A stretch of DNA of 43,130 nt, from positions 1 to 43,130 of the forward strand of contig JAJYID010000001.1 in assembly GCA_021790235.1 (NCBI GenBank), in the 5' to 3' direction. The stretch comes from a bacterium. GTDB taxonomy: Bacteria > Patescibacteriota > CPR2 > UBA1875 > JAJYID01. Under the pieces are notes generated by a model. The model was not told the origin of the DNA and did no database searches. It saw nothing but the letters and a program-made list of their open reading frames with translations. Positions 28,545 through 37,478 of this stretch are shown in pieces. How positions within the stretch are numbered: the first letter of the stretch is position 1; every line of letters starts with the position of its first letter. The position numbers and the translations under genes were made by a program.

Positions 28545-29535
28545 TTATCCTCCTTTTCATAGATAACTCCATAGAAATTCTATTTATTAAAAATTGTGGC
28601 ATCTTTTCATATCTGGCTCCCAAATATGCTCCCATTTGTCTATAAACATTCATAACAAATGCCTGACATAAATACTTTATTAAATTTTTGAATGGATATT
28701 CTTGTGCTTTTATATAGCATGCATCATTTATAAATTTTTTGATAGCATTTGGGATTATTTTTAAAATAGTTACACTATCAACAAATCCTATAGACTCTTT
28801 TAGACCCCTATATTCATCAAAATACCTACCAAGATATTCGCTTGTTGGATATGTGTGAGAATGGAAAACTGAAGCCATTGGACAATAAGCTTTTTTATAA
28901 CCAGAAAGAAGTATTTCTTTTCCCATTATTTGGTCTTCGGCATAGGAGACTTCTTTATAGGGGTGTTTTAACCAATAATTTTTTTTTATACTGGCGTTTA
29001 CATCTGAAAAAAACCCCACTATTCCTTCTATTTCTTCTCCTTTCTTTATAGACTGAATTACCGGGATGTCGTTTGAACCAAAATTTTTGAAGTGATTTTC
29101 CATATCTCTTTTAATAACTGGATTACAATTTTCTCTTGCTATATGGGGTCCAAATGTAGCTACTACTTTATTGTCTAAATCGTATGCACTTATAAGATTA
29201 GTAAGCCAGTTACCTGATATTGGAGTAGCATCCTGTGTTAAAAAAGCAACAATTTCAGACTTAGATTCTTTTATGGCTAAATTTCTTGTTTTACCATGAC
29301 CAAAATCTGTATTTTTTATTTTTATGACTCTAAATTCTTTGTTCTTTTTACTAAATAACTTATCGTACTTATTCACTATGTCTAAAGTTTTATCTTTTGA
29401 ATCAGAGTCTATAACAAGAACACTAAAGCTAAACTTTGTCTTTTGCTTTATTAAAGTTTTTAATATTTCTTCCAAATATTTCTCGCCATTGAACGTCAAT
29501 ATGGCAACTGTAACTTTTATATTTTTACTAGACAA
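28537..29535 (-). CDS. GT2 family rhamnosyltransferase-like protein
   Basis: VTVAILTFNGEKYLEEIL, DSDSKDKTLDI, GHGKTRNLAI, VAFLTQDATPISGNWL, YAEDQIMGKEIL. Confidence 0.87.
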   Translation of the reverse strand: MSSKNIKVTVAILTFNGEKYLEEILKTLIKQKTKFSFSVLVIDSDSKDKTLDIVNKYDKLFSKKNKEFRVIKIKNTDFGHGKTRNLAIKESKSEIVAFLTQDATPISGNWLTNLISAYDLDNKVVATFGPHIARENCNPVIKRDMENHFKNFGSNDIPVIQSIKKGEEIEGIVGFFSDVNASIKKNYWLKHPYKEVSYAEDQIMGKEILLSGYKKAYCPMASVFHSHTYPTSEYLGRYFDEYRGLKESIGFVDSVTILKIIPNAIKKFINDACYIKAQEYPFKNLIKYLCQAFVMNVYRQMGAYLGARYEKMPQFLINRISMELSMKRRINV

Positions 29536-30901
29536 TTTTTTTCCCCATAATCTTCGCTAAAATATTTCTCATTTTCCATATTCCAGAATTTTTAATTACA
29601 TTACTCTCTAATTCTAGTGTCTTTTTTTCTAACTCTAGCTGGTTAATATATTTGTGAGCATTTATATTATCATTCTCTAATTCGTTCTTCTCTAGTCTTA
29701 AAAAATGGTTTTTATTAGAAAGTTTTATTACTTCCAAGTCTAATTTTTTTCTTTTTTCCTCCAGCACCATAATTTGCGAATAGTATAAATCTGGTGCGAT
29801 ATCAGGATTTGATTTGCCAGCCACAGCAGACTTAATCGCCAACAAATTACTATAACCACTCTCTTTATCTGGCTCGATGTGACACCCTTCACCCCATTCA
29901 TTCCATGCATTTAAAAATACAAACTTTTCTTCAACATTAAGTACTTTATTTTTCTGAGTATTTTTAATTTGCTTTGAGACAAAGTACTGAAATATCTTTG
30001 CATTGCTACCCCAGAAAATCGCCCCCTTGCTCCCTCTTCTTGGCGTATTATCCCAAGATGGAAAAGCTCCTCTGAAATACTTATATTCAGGCACTTCCCT
30101 AGATATCATATTATTTACTACTAAATTATAGTCATAAAGCTCTGGGCCTTTTCCACTAAATACTTTCTTATCTTTAATAAAGTCTGAGTACATGTTTTCC
30201 TGAGTATTTACGGATGTCTCTTTTAGTCTCCAGTCAGGCGCAAACTCTATAGCTGCGTCAAAATTAATTTCTTTAGGATCTATAGAATCTTCTAGTCCCT
30301 CAACCCTCACTAGATATAAACCTTCTAAGCCAGCTTTTTTCACAGCCTTTCGCCAAATACTAGCTGATTTCTTTATATCAGGGAAGAGACTAGTTCTATA
30401 AATAACTAGTAAAGGCTTCTTATTAATTTTTATATAACGGCTATCTTTAAAAGTAGGTATTAAATCATTGATAAAAGCTAGATCATCTTTATCACTATGT
30501 TTTTGAGATATTAGGATTTCATCATCCTGTCCGTCCCATCGCCTTGTCCAGTTCTCGTTTGCCCAGCAAACACAAAAAGGAATATCTATTTTTTTAGAAG
30601 CTAAGACGTTTTGTAATGGGGTTTCAAGCAATTTTTTACCACCAAACCAATAATGATAAAAACAAAAACCATGAACACCATTTTCTTGAGCCATTTTTGA
30701 TTGCTTTTCTATAGTTTCTATATTTTTCAAATCATAGTAACCAATATCTTCAGATGGTTGATGTGGTTTATGGCCATTAAAGAAAGATTTGGCTTTTTTT
30801 ACATTTGTCCAATCAGTGAATCCCTCTCCCCACCATTTATCATTTTCCGGTATTTGGTGATATTGTGGCAAATAAAATGCAATTAGTCTTACCTTAATCA
30901 T
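29528..30901 (-). CDS. WbsX-type protein (GH99-like domain) with C-terminal coiled coil
   Basis: VRLIAFYLPQYHQIPENDKWWGEGFTDWTNVKKA, GFCFYHYWFGGKKLLE, CVCWANENWTRRWDG, FLNAWNEWGEGCHIEPD. Confidence 0.9.
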   Translation of the reverse strand: MIKVRLIAFYLPQYHQIPENDKWWGEGFTDWTNVKKAKSFFNGHKPHQPSEDIGYYDLKNIETIEKQSKMAQENGVHGFCFYHYWFGGKKLLETPLQNVLASKKIDIPFCVCWANENWTRRWDGQDDEILISQKHSDKDDLAFINDLIPTFKDSRYIKINKKPLLVIYRTSLFPDIKKSASIWRKAVKKAGLEGLYLVRVEGLEDSIDPKEINFDAAIEFAPDWRLKETSVNTQENMYSDFIKDKKVFSGKGPELYDYNLVVNNMISREVPEYKYFRGAFPSWDNTPRRGSKGAIFWGSNAKIFQYFVSKQIKNTQKNKVLNVEEKFVFLNAWNEWGEGCHIEPDKESGYSNLLAIKSAVAGKSNPDIAPDLYYSQIMVLEEKRKKLDLEVIKLSNKNHFLRLEKNELENDNINAHKYINQLELEKKTLELESNVIKNSGIWKMRNILAKIMGKKIV

Positions 30902-33785
30902 AACTATTGTCCTCCTCTAAAGCATCTTTTGTTGCCTGTAAATACGCATAACCATATCTCATGTCAGGCTCTAGATGTGCACCCTCAGCCCACTCATTCC
31001 AGGCATTAATAAATACAAACTGTTCGTTTTTCTGATTATGATTTTTAGTATATTTGATTACTCCACATAACCATTTTTTATATTGTAACGGACTTAGATT
31101 GTAAACACCTGCTCCAGTATAGGCCTTTCTAGGTGAGTTATCCCAACTTGGAAAAACAGTTTTAAATAAAGTATAATCCGTTTTATACTCGTATTTTTTC
31201 TCTTCAACATATTGATTCATGTCAACAATGGTCCCATCAAAACAAGGATTTATAAAGTCCTCTATCTTCTTCGTCTGGGTAACACTAGCAAGTGTATGAG
31301 GTGGAAATTCAACCACGGCATCAAGCCCCCATTCATTTGGGTTACCCTGAAAACCATGAGAGTTCGCGGTTACAAGATACAAGTCTGAAAAGCCATTCTC
31401 TTTAGCAATTTTCCTAAAATTATCAAACAAGCGTTTTGCCCGTTGTTGTTCAAACAAATGAGGTCTATAAATAATAAGAACAGGCTTATCATCGATTTTT
31501 ATATATCTTTTATCCTTAAAGAATGGAAGTACATCTTTCATAAAAAGCTTATCATCATCTTCGTTAAGTTCCTGTTTTATTAGCAACTCTTTATCACCTC
31601 CGTCCCAAAGTTTTGACCAATTCTCATTAGCCCAACATAAACAGAAGGGGAAATTAATTTCTTTATTTTCCAGCCAATTTATTATTGGCCTCTCAAGTAC
31701 TTTCCTGCCAGAAAACCAATAATAGTGAAAACAAAAACCATAGATCCCGTACATTTTAGCTAGTTCAACTTGTCTTTTCATGGTATCAATGTTCCTCAAG
31801 TCATAAAAACCAACATCATATGGTATCTGCGGTTGATAATGACCTATAAATTGAGGTGTTGCACTACTTACATTCGTCCATTCTGTAAATCCCTTCCCAT
31901 ATTGCTTATCATTTATATCAATGGGGTGGAATTGAGGTAAGTAAAAAGCAATCAATTTGGTAGACAATTTCCCTTTATAGGGGTGTTGTGTAATTTCAAC
32001 AAAATCCTCAGATGGGACAATATTTTGCTCGAGTAAAAATTGCAAATATTCATCTCTAGACTTTCTATCTTGTATTTCTTTTTCACTACTTTGTAAAAAG
32101 TCGGGTGTTGGAAGAACAGAATGAGAAGGGGTTATATAATGTCTTAATTTATGATATTCCTCGTAAAGTTTCCAAAACTTCGAGGACTTTATCCACGCTA
32201 TTTCCTGTTCTTTATCTCGCAGAGGTTTTTCTAATAGCTCAGCATGAGAGGCTGTTTCTTTTAAATCATCATTTCTTAAATCAAGTAAGCCCTGAGGTGC
32301 ATTATTCTCATCAAGCTTTATCATTCTGATATTTTTTGTTAGCGTTCTCTCATAATCAGTGTTAGTTTTTTTCACTTCCAAAACATATTGTAAAACATAA
32401 GAATGTAAGTCTCTAAATATACAGTCCTTTACAGTTACCTCTAATGAGTCATATGGGTTTGTCCCTTGAAAGCCGATTTTATCCCAGTAAGTATATTTAC
32501 TCTTTTTAATTTCTAGACCAATCTTGGCAAGAAATGGTGGTATAGATTTTTGGGTAAAAAATTTTACATGAGTTTCATCCAATAATCCTATTGGTGTATA
32601 AGTAAAATCGTCCAATAATAAATTGGCTTTTATACTTGAGTGAGCCAAATTTGGTATTGAGAGAACAAAAGAACCATTATCTTTTAATAAGGATTTTAAT
32701 TTCTCCAGTGTTTCCTGTGGAGCATATAGGTGCTCTAAAACGTCTCCAAGAAAAATATAATCAAAGTAGCCAGAAAATTTTAAGAATTCTTCTGCTTTGA
32801 ATTCATTTAAATCCACTTGGAAGATATCCTTAAACATATTTGTAGCTTTAGCAATCTTAATGCTAACCGAGTTATATTCCATGCCCCATATTTCTGCTTC
32901 CTTTTTTTGCTTCAGAACAATTGCGAAATCACCACAAGCACATCCTACATCAAGAATCTTTTTGGCAGGTTTTATATATTCAATACTTATATACTTTGAA
33001 TCATTCTTTGAAATTACTGGATTCTGATAAATTGTGCTCCTGTCTTCTTCTTTTACTTTTTTTATAATTAAATTTTTAGTTTTAATTTTTTCTGTATTTT
33101 TACCAATATTCAGAGTTATACCTGCAAAAGTATAATCTTTATATTTATTGTTTATATAAGGATATTTATCCGTACAAGTTGGTCTTTCAGAAATATTATC
33201 GAGCTGAGACCAATGACAAACAGCAAGCTTTAATACTTTAGACTTTATTTTATGTTTGATAAATGCATTTAAACAAAAGTCTTCCACATACAAATCCCAA
33301 TCAAGATTTTCATCAAACCTCAGGTCAAATTTTTTTATTAAAGAAGAGTGAACTATCAAGCTTTGGCAATCAAGAACATCTACAGTTGTGAGGTTTTTAA
33401 AACTAGATCCTAATTTTCTGTGATTTTTATTATCCCTAGTACAATCCAAAATTTCCCCTATGTAATCTCGCGACAAAATACCCTTGGATTTAGTTAACTT
33501 CGCCCCAAAGACACCGTACAATCCTTCTTTATTCAACTTTTTTATTTTAGGTGCAATATTTTCAAGAATTTCCCAGTCTTCATGGCAAAAAACAAACCAA
33601 CCAGGATTTGAAAAATCATAACTGTCTAAAAATTCATTATATCTTTTTGATAGCCCAATGTTTTCTTGACTGTTATCAAGTAGTTTTAGAATATTTTTAT
33701 CGTCTATAACGTGGGGGTTATCTCTTATAACCCTATTATACATATCAAAATCCCTGACCACTGAAATAAAAATTATATTGTCCAT
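30894..33785 (-). CDS. Multidomain fusion: StrF-type GT-like N-terminus + class I SAM methyltransferase + WbsX GH99-like domain
   Basis: N-term GWFVFCHEDWEILENIAPKIKKL...DWDLYVEDFCLNAF; middle AKKILDVGCACGDFAIVLKQ...FDYIFLGDVLEHLYAPQETLEKLKSLLKDNGSFVLSIPN; C-term LIAFYLPQFHPIDINDKQYGKGFTEWTNV...FINAWNEWAEGAHLEPD. Confidence 0.87.
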   Translation of the reverse strand: MDNIIFISVVRDFDMYNRVIRDNPHVIDDKNILKLLDNSQENIGLSKRYNEFLDSYDFSNPGWFVFCHEDWEILENIAPKIKKLNKEGLYGVFGAKLTKSKGILSRDYIGEILDCTRDNKNHRKLGSSFKNLTTVDVLDCQSLIVHSSLIKKFDLRFDENLDWDLYVEDFCLNAFIKHKIKSKVLKLAVCHWSQLDNISERPTCTDKYPYINNKYKDYTFAGITLNIGKNTEKIKTKNLIIKKVKEEDRSTIYQNPVISKNDSKYISIEYIKPAKKILDVGCACGDFAIVLKQKKEAEIWGMEYNSVSIKIAKATNMFKDIFQVDLNEFKAEEFLKFSGYFDYIFLGDVLEHLYAPQETLEKLKSLLKDNGSFVLSIPNLAHSSIKANLLLDDFTYTPIGLLDETHVKFFTQKSIPPFLAKIGLEIKKSKYTYWDKIGFQGTNPYDSLEVTVKDCIFRDLHSYVLQYVLEVKKTNTDYERTLTKNIRMIKLDENNAPQGLLDLRNDDLKETASHAELLEKPLRDKEQEIAWIKSSKFWKLYEEYHKLRHYITPSHSVLPTPDFLQSSEKEIQDRKSRDEYLQFLLEQNIVPSEDFVEITQHPYKGKLSTKLIAFYLPQFHPIDINDKQYGKGFTEWTNVSSATPQFIGHYQPQIPYDVGFYDLRNIDTMKRQVELAKMYGIYGFCFHYYWFSGRKVLERPIINWLENKEINFPFCLCWANENWSKLWDGGDKELLIKQELNEDDDKLFMKDVLPFFKDKRYIKIDDKPVLIIYRPHLFEQQRAKRLFDNFRKIAKENGFSDLYLVTANSHGFQGNPNEWGLDAVVEFPPHTLASVTQTKKIEDFINPCFDGTIVDMNQYVEEKKYEYKTDYTLFKTVFPSWDNSPRKAYTGAGVYNLSPLQYKKWLCGVIKYTKNHNQKNEQFVFINAWNEWAEGAHLEPDMRYGYAYLQATKDALEEDNSYD

Positions 33786-33787
33786 TT

Positions 33788-35020
33788 TTACTTACCCCAC
33801 CTATAATCTATATTTATTATCCCTTGATTTCTATCTACAGAAACTACTTTAAAAAAATTTGATTTTTCAAGGAGGTCGAGTGGCATTTCCTTTTTACTGC
33901 CCCAAATACCAACCTTTACATAGTATGAATTTGTTCTTAGAGGGATACCATCATACTCAACTTGAAAATAACCTTTTCTAAGATAAACAGATGTATCAAT
34001 TTTATCGAAAGAGGTATGTATCCCAAATATATAGTTTCCTTCACTATTATAAATAGCTACACCAAATTCTAAATTACTGATATTCTTATCTTTCTTAAAA
34101 TAAACTCGGACTTTAAGATTTTCACCAGTTTTGAAAATATTTTTCGGTTTTTCTGCTTTGTCTAGAAACTGAACTTTTGTTATCGATGCTTTTTTTGTTG
34201 GTTTCTTTTTATCGGAATTACTATCTGCTTTTTTTAAATCTTCACTATAGATTCTATTTTCTTCATCTTTTATGTTGTCCTGTGAATATTTATTCGCTAC
34301 TTCCTCGGCTCTACCAATTTTCATAACCTTTCCATTTCGGAGTAGCATCACTCTATCACAATGCTTCTGTACAGTGTTGATATCGTGAGAAACAAGAACA
34401 ACTGTCTTCCCTTGTTCCTTGTATTTATTAAACTCATCTATACATTTGCTTTGAAAATTAGTATCGCCAACCGCTAAAACCTCGTCCATCAAAAGTATTT
34501 CGGCATGAGCGTTTATCGCAAGTGAAAATGCTAAGCGTACTTGCATACCTGAAGAGTAGTTTTTCAGTTTCATATCTATAAACTCTTCCAGCTCAGAAAA
34601 CCTCACTATCTTATCGAATTTATCAGCTACCTCTTGTCTTGTGAGTCCAAGAATGGCTCCCCCTAAAAACAGATTTTCACGTCCAGTAAGTTCAGGGTTG
34701 AATCCTACCCCCAATTCAAGAAATGGAGAGAGTTTGCCGTGAATCTCGACTTTTCCTGTTGTTGGGACATAAATACCAGCTAGTATCTTTAGTAGCGTGC
34801 TTTTACCGCTACCATTTCTACCTATTATCCCAAAAAATTCACCTTTTTTTATCTCAAAAGACACATCTTTCAATGCCTTAAATGTTTCGTATGAGTTCTT
34901 TTTAAACATATTGATCGCAGCGCCCTTTAGATTGTTACGTTTTTCATGAGGAATACTAAATATTTTTGACACATTCTCCACTCGTATTGCTACCTCACTC
35001 TTATCTATATTTTTCTTCAT
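33788..35020 (-). CDS. Polysaccharide ABC transporter ATP-binding protein (Wzt-like) with C-terminal domain
   Basis: Walker A GIIGRNGSGKSTLLKIL, signature YSSGMQVRLAFSLAI, LLMDEVLAVGD, plus ~150-aa C-terminal beta-rich extension. Confidence 0.93.
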   Translation of the reverse strand: MKKNIDKSEVAIRVENVSKIFSIPHEKRNNLKGAAINMFKKNSYETFKALKDVSFEIKKGEFFGIIGRNGSGKSTLLKILAGIYVPTTGKVEIHGKLSPFLELGVGFNPELTGRENLFLGGAILGLTRQEVADKFDKIVRFSELEEFIDMKLKNYSSGMQVRLAFSLAINAHAEILLMDEVLAVGDTNFQSKCIDEFNKYKEQGKTVVLVSHDINTVQKHCDRVMLLRNGKVMKIGRAEEVANKYSQDNIKDEENRIYSEDLKKADSNSDKKKPTKKASITKVQFLDKAEKPKNIFKTGENLKVRVYFKKDKNISNLEFGVAIYNSEGNYIFGIHTSFDKIDTSVYLRKGYFQVEYDGIPLRTNSYYVKVGIWGSKKEMPLDLLEKSNFFKVVSVDRNQGIINIDYRWGK

Positions 35021-35040
35021 ATCTATTATTTAATTTATTT

Positions 35041-35829
35041 TTATACTTCCTCAGCAAACTTTGCTGCCATTTTCTGGAAAACCATATAACTAATACCAAG
35101 AATAGTTATCACCAAGATAAAAGGAATGACGGAATACCAACCTAAAACACTCCAAGAAGTAGTTATATTACCAGAAATAATTGTTGATCTTGCTCCTTGA
35201 ATAACCTGTGCCAAAGGACTCAACATTAAAATTTTCAAGAATCTTGTTGGCACTAAACTGGTAGGATAAAGGATGGGTGTTGCATAAAATAAACCTTGTG
35301 CTATAACTTCCCAAATAGGACCAATATCTCTAAACTTTACAAATATAGCTGCTAAGAAAAGTGACACAGAGATAGTAAAGATATAAAACTCTACTAAATA
35401 TAAAGGTAATATAAAAATATTAAATGTAAATGGTACCTTACTAAACATAGCAAAACCTGCTACCACGACCAGATTAAGTATCAGAGTTGCAAAAGATGTA
35501 AGACTTATAGCAATCGGCATAATAATTCTAGGAAAATAAACCTTTCTAATAAGGTCTCCATTACCAACTATAGAACCCATACACATAGAAGTTGTCTCAA
35601 CAAAAAATTGAAATAATGTAATACCTAAAAGTAAATATACCGCATAATAAGGGATGGTTGAACCAAGTTTAAAAACATTATTAAAAACTATGTATAGAAT
35701 AAGAAAAAGGAATAAAGGCTTCATCAGTGACCATAAATAACCAAAAAAAGACCCCTGATACTTCATCTTAAAACCTGTTATTGCCAACTCTCTGGTAAGG
35801 TCATAGTATTTAAGCTTATTTATTTTCAT
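35041..35829 (-). CDS. Polysaccharide ABC transporter permease (Wzm-like)
   Basis: ABC-2 family membrane protein, FKMKYQGSFFGYLWSLMKPLFLF N-terminus, adjacent to the Wzt-like gene. Confidence 0.9.
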   Translation of the reverse strand: MKINKLKYYDLTRELAITGFKMKYQGSFFGYLWSLMKPLFLFLILYIVFNNVFKLGSTIPYYAVYLLLGITLFQFFVETTSMCMGSIVGNGDLIRKVYFPRIIMPIAISLTSFATLILNLVVVAGFAMFSKVPFTFNIFILPLYLVEFYIFTISVSLFLAAIFVKFRDIGPIWEVIAQGLFYATPILYPTSLVPTRFLKILMLSPLAQVIQGARSTIISGNITTSWSVLGWYSVIPFILVITILGISYMVFQKMAAKFAEEV

Positions 35830-35839
35830 AATCTGTGAT

Positions 35840-35848
35840 ATTTTAGCA
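35840..35848 (-). promoter_or_regulatory. Extended -10 (TGCTAAAAT) upstream of the Wzm-like gene
   Basis: TATGCTAAAAT on minus strand, 10 nt before ATG. Confidence 0.45.
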
Positions 35849-35946
35849 TATTTAAGTGCTTTTTAAAAGTAATTTGATACATCTTGAAAATATTCTGTTT
35901 TAGTATAAAATGAAATGGTATTGTTTATTACTAGATAAGGATAATT

Positions 35947-36930
35947 TTGACTTTAAAAAATCATTATAGTAACTCAAATGTACTTATAACTGGCGGCAAT
36001 GGGTTCATTGGTGCAAACCTTACGGAAATATTAGTCAAGCTTGGTGCTAATGTAACAGTGTTTACGAATATCGCGCAGCCAGGTTGGGAAAAGAAATTCA
36101 AAATTAATGGTAAAACAAACACTGTCATAGGAGATATTACTTCAAAAAAAGATACTGAAAAAGTAGTACAAAATATGGATTTTGTTTTTCATTTAGCGGG
36201 TATATCCGGAGCTACTGAAAGTAATGAGAGATCACTTTTAGATATGCAGATAAATTGTGGTGGAGTATTAACTTTACTAGAGGCATGTAGAAAAAAAAAT
36301 CAAAGAGCACGAATTCTTTTTCCTAGTTCACAACTCGTATATGGTCAGGCTAACAAATTACCTGTGGCTGAAAGTCACTCAACAGAACCTACTAGTATAT
36401 ATGGTATACACAGATTAACAGTTGACAAATATATCGTACTTTACAATAAAGTTTTTGGACTCAAAACTGTCGCTCTTAGAATTCCTAATCCATATGGTCC
36501 AAGACAAAGTATGGATCATACCTATGGGATTGTTAACTATTTTATTGGCAGAGTACTTGCTGGTAACAATATTACAATCTATGGAGAAGGAAATCAGATG
36601 AGAGACTATATTTATATTGAAGATTTAATTGAGGCTATGTTAATTTCAAATGCTAGTCCAGAATCAATAGGCAAAGTATACAATGTAGGTAGCGGGAAAC
36701 CTCATCAATTCAAAGAGATGGCAGAGAAAATTACTAAAGTTATTGGGATTGGTGATATCAAGCATGTCGAATTCCCCAAAAATGCTGCAAAGTCTGAGGT
36801 TGGAGACATTTATTTAGATATTGGAAAAATTAAAGAAGAACTTGGTTGGGAACCATCAACAAAACTTGAAGATGGCATTAGAAAAACAATAGCTTACTAT
36901 AAAAAATCCTCTATTGAATCCTTGGCATAA
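35947..36930 (+). CDS. NAD-dependent epimerase/dehydratase (extended SDR), TTG start
   Basis: NVLITGGNGFIGANLTEIL Rossmann motif, LFPSSQLVYG, YGIHRLTVDKY, IPNPYGPRQ; AAGGA SD before TTG. Confidence 0.9.
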   Translation: MTLKNHYSNSNVLITGGNGFIGANLTEILVKLGANVTVFTNIAQPGWEKKFKINGKTNTVIGDITSKKDTEKVVQNMDFVFHLAGISGATESNERSLLDMQINCGGVLTLLEACRKKNQRARILFPSSQLVYGQANKLPVAESHSTEPTSIYGIHRLTVDKYIVLYNKVFGLKTVALRIPNPYGPRQSMDHTYGIVNYFIGRVLAGNNITIYGEGNQMRDYIYIEDLIEAMLISNASPESIGKVYNVGSGKPHQFKEMAEKITKVIGIGDIKHVEFPKNAAKSEVGDIYLDIGKIKEELGWEPSTKLEDGIRKTIAYYKKSSIESLA

Positions 36931-36939
36931 AAAAAGTCT

Positions 36940-37478
36940 TTAACTCACATCCGCCCCATTGGGCAAGGCATTTAAAGTAGCCGGATCAGAATCATAAACA
37001 TCATACCAATTATAGCCATGCTCATTAAAAATGGTAATCGTAGGAATATAACACTTAGCACCACTTTCGATTAGATAAATTTTCCCGCTAGAAGGATCTC
37101 TGGCTAGTTTGGTTACTAAGTATCCATTTGAATATCCATCTAGATATGCATCATTAGGCGTGAAAAGAATATTGTTCCAATTAAACCCCCAGTTATTAAA
37201 GGTGTCTGAGCTGTTGATTGCTCTTTTTTCATGATTTTCGATAAAATAAACAGCCCCGCCATAAGAATGTGCTACTAGTTGCGGCAAGGTTATATCTGAT
37301 CCATTAGCCAACAATGAGAGAGTGTCAGAAGAAGCATCGCTAACTTCATCCCAATGAAATCCATAAAAATTGAATGTTTCTGGACTGTCTATCCATTGTT
37401 TGCTCCCATTAGTTACAAGATAAATCTTGCCATCAATTGTAGAGTTAGGCAGACGGGTAAGGGTTGGGGAAGTAGAAA
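36940..37478. repeat. Direct repeat copy 1 (539 bp)
   Basis: Matches 38937-39475 base for base except 36952 (c) vs 38949 (t). Confidence 0.97.
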
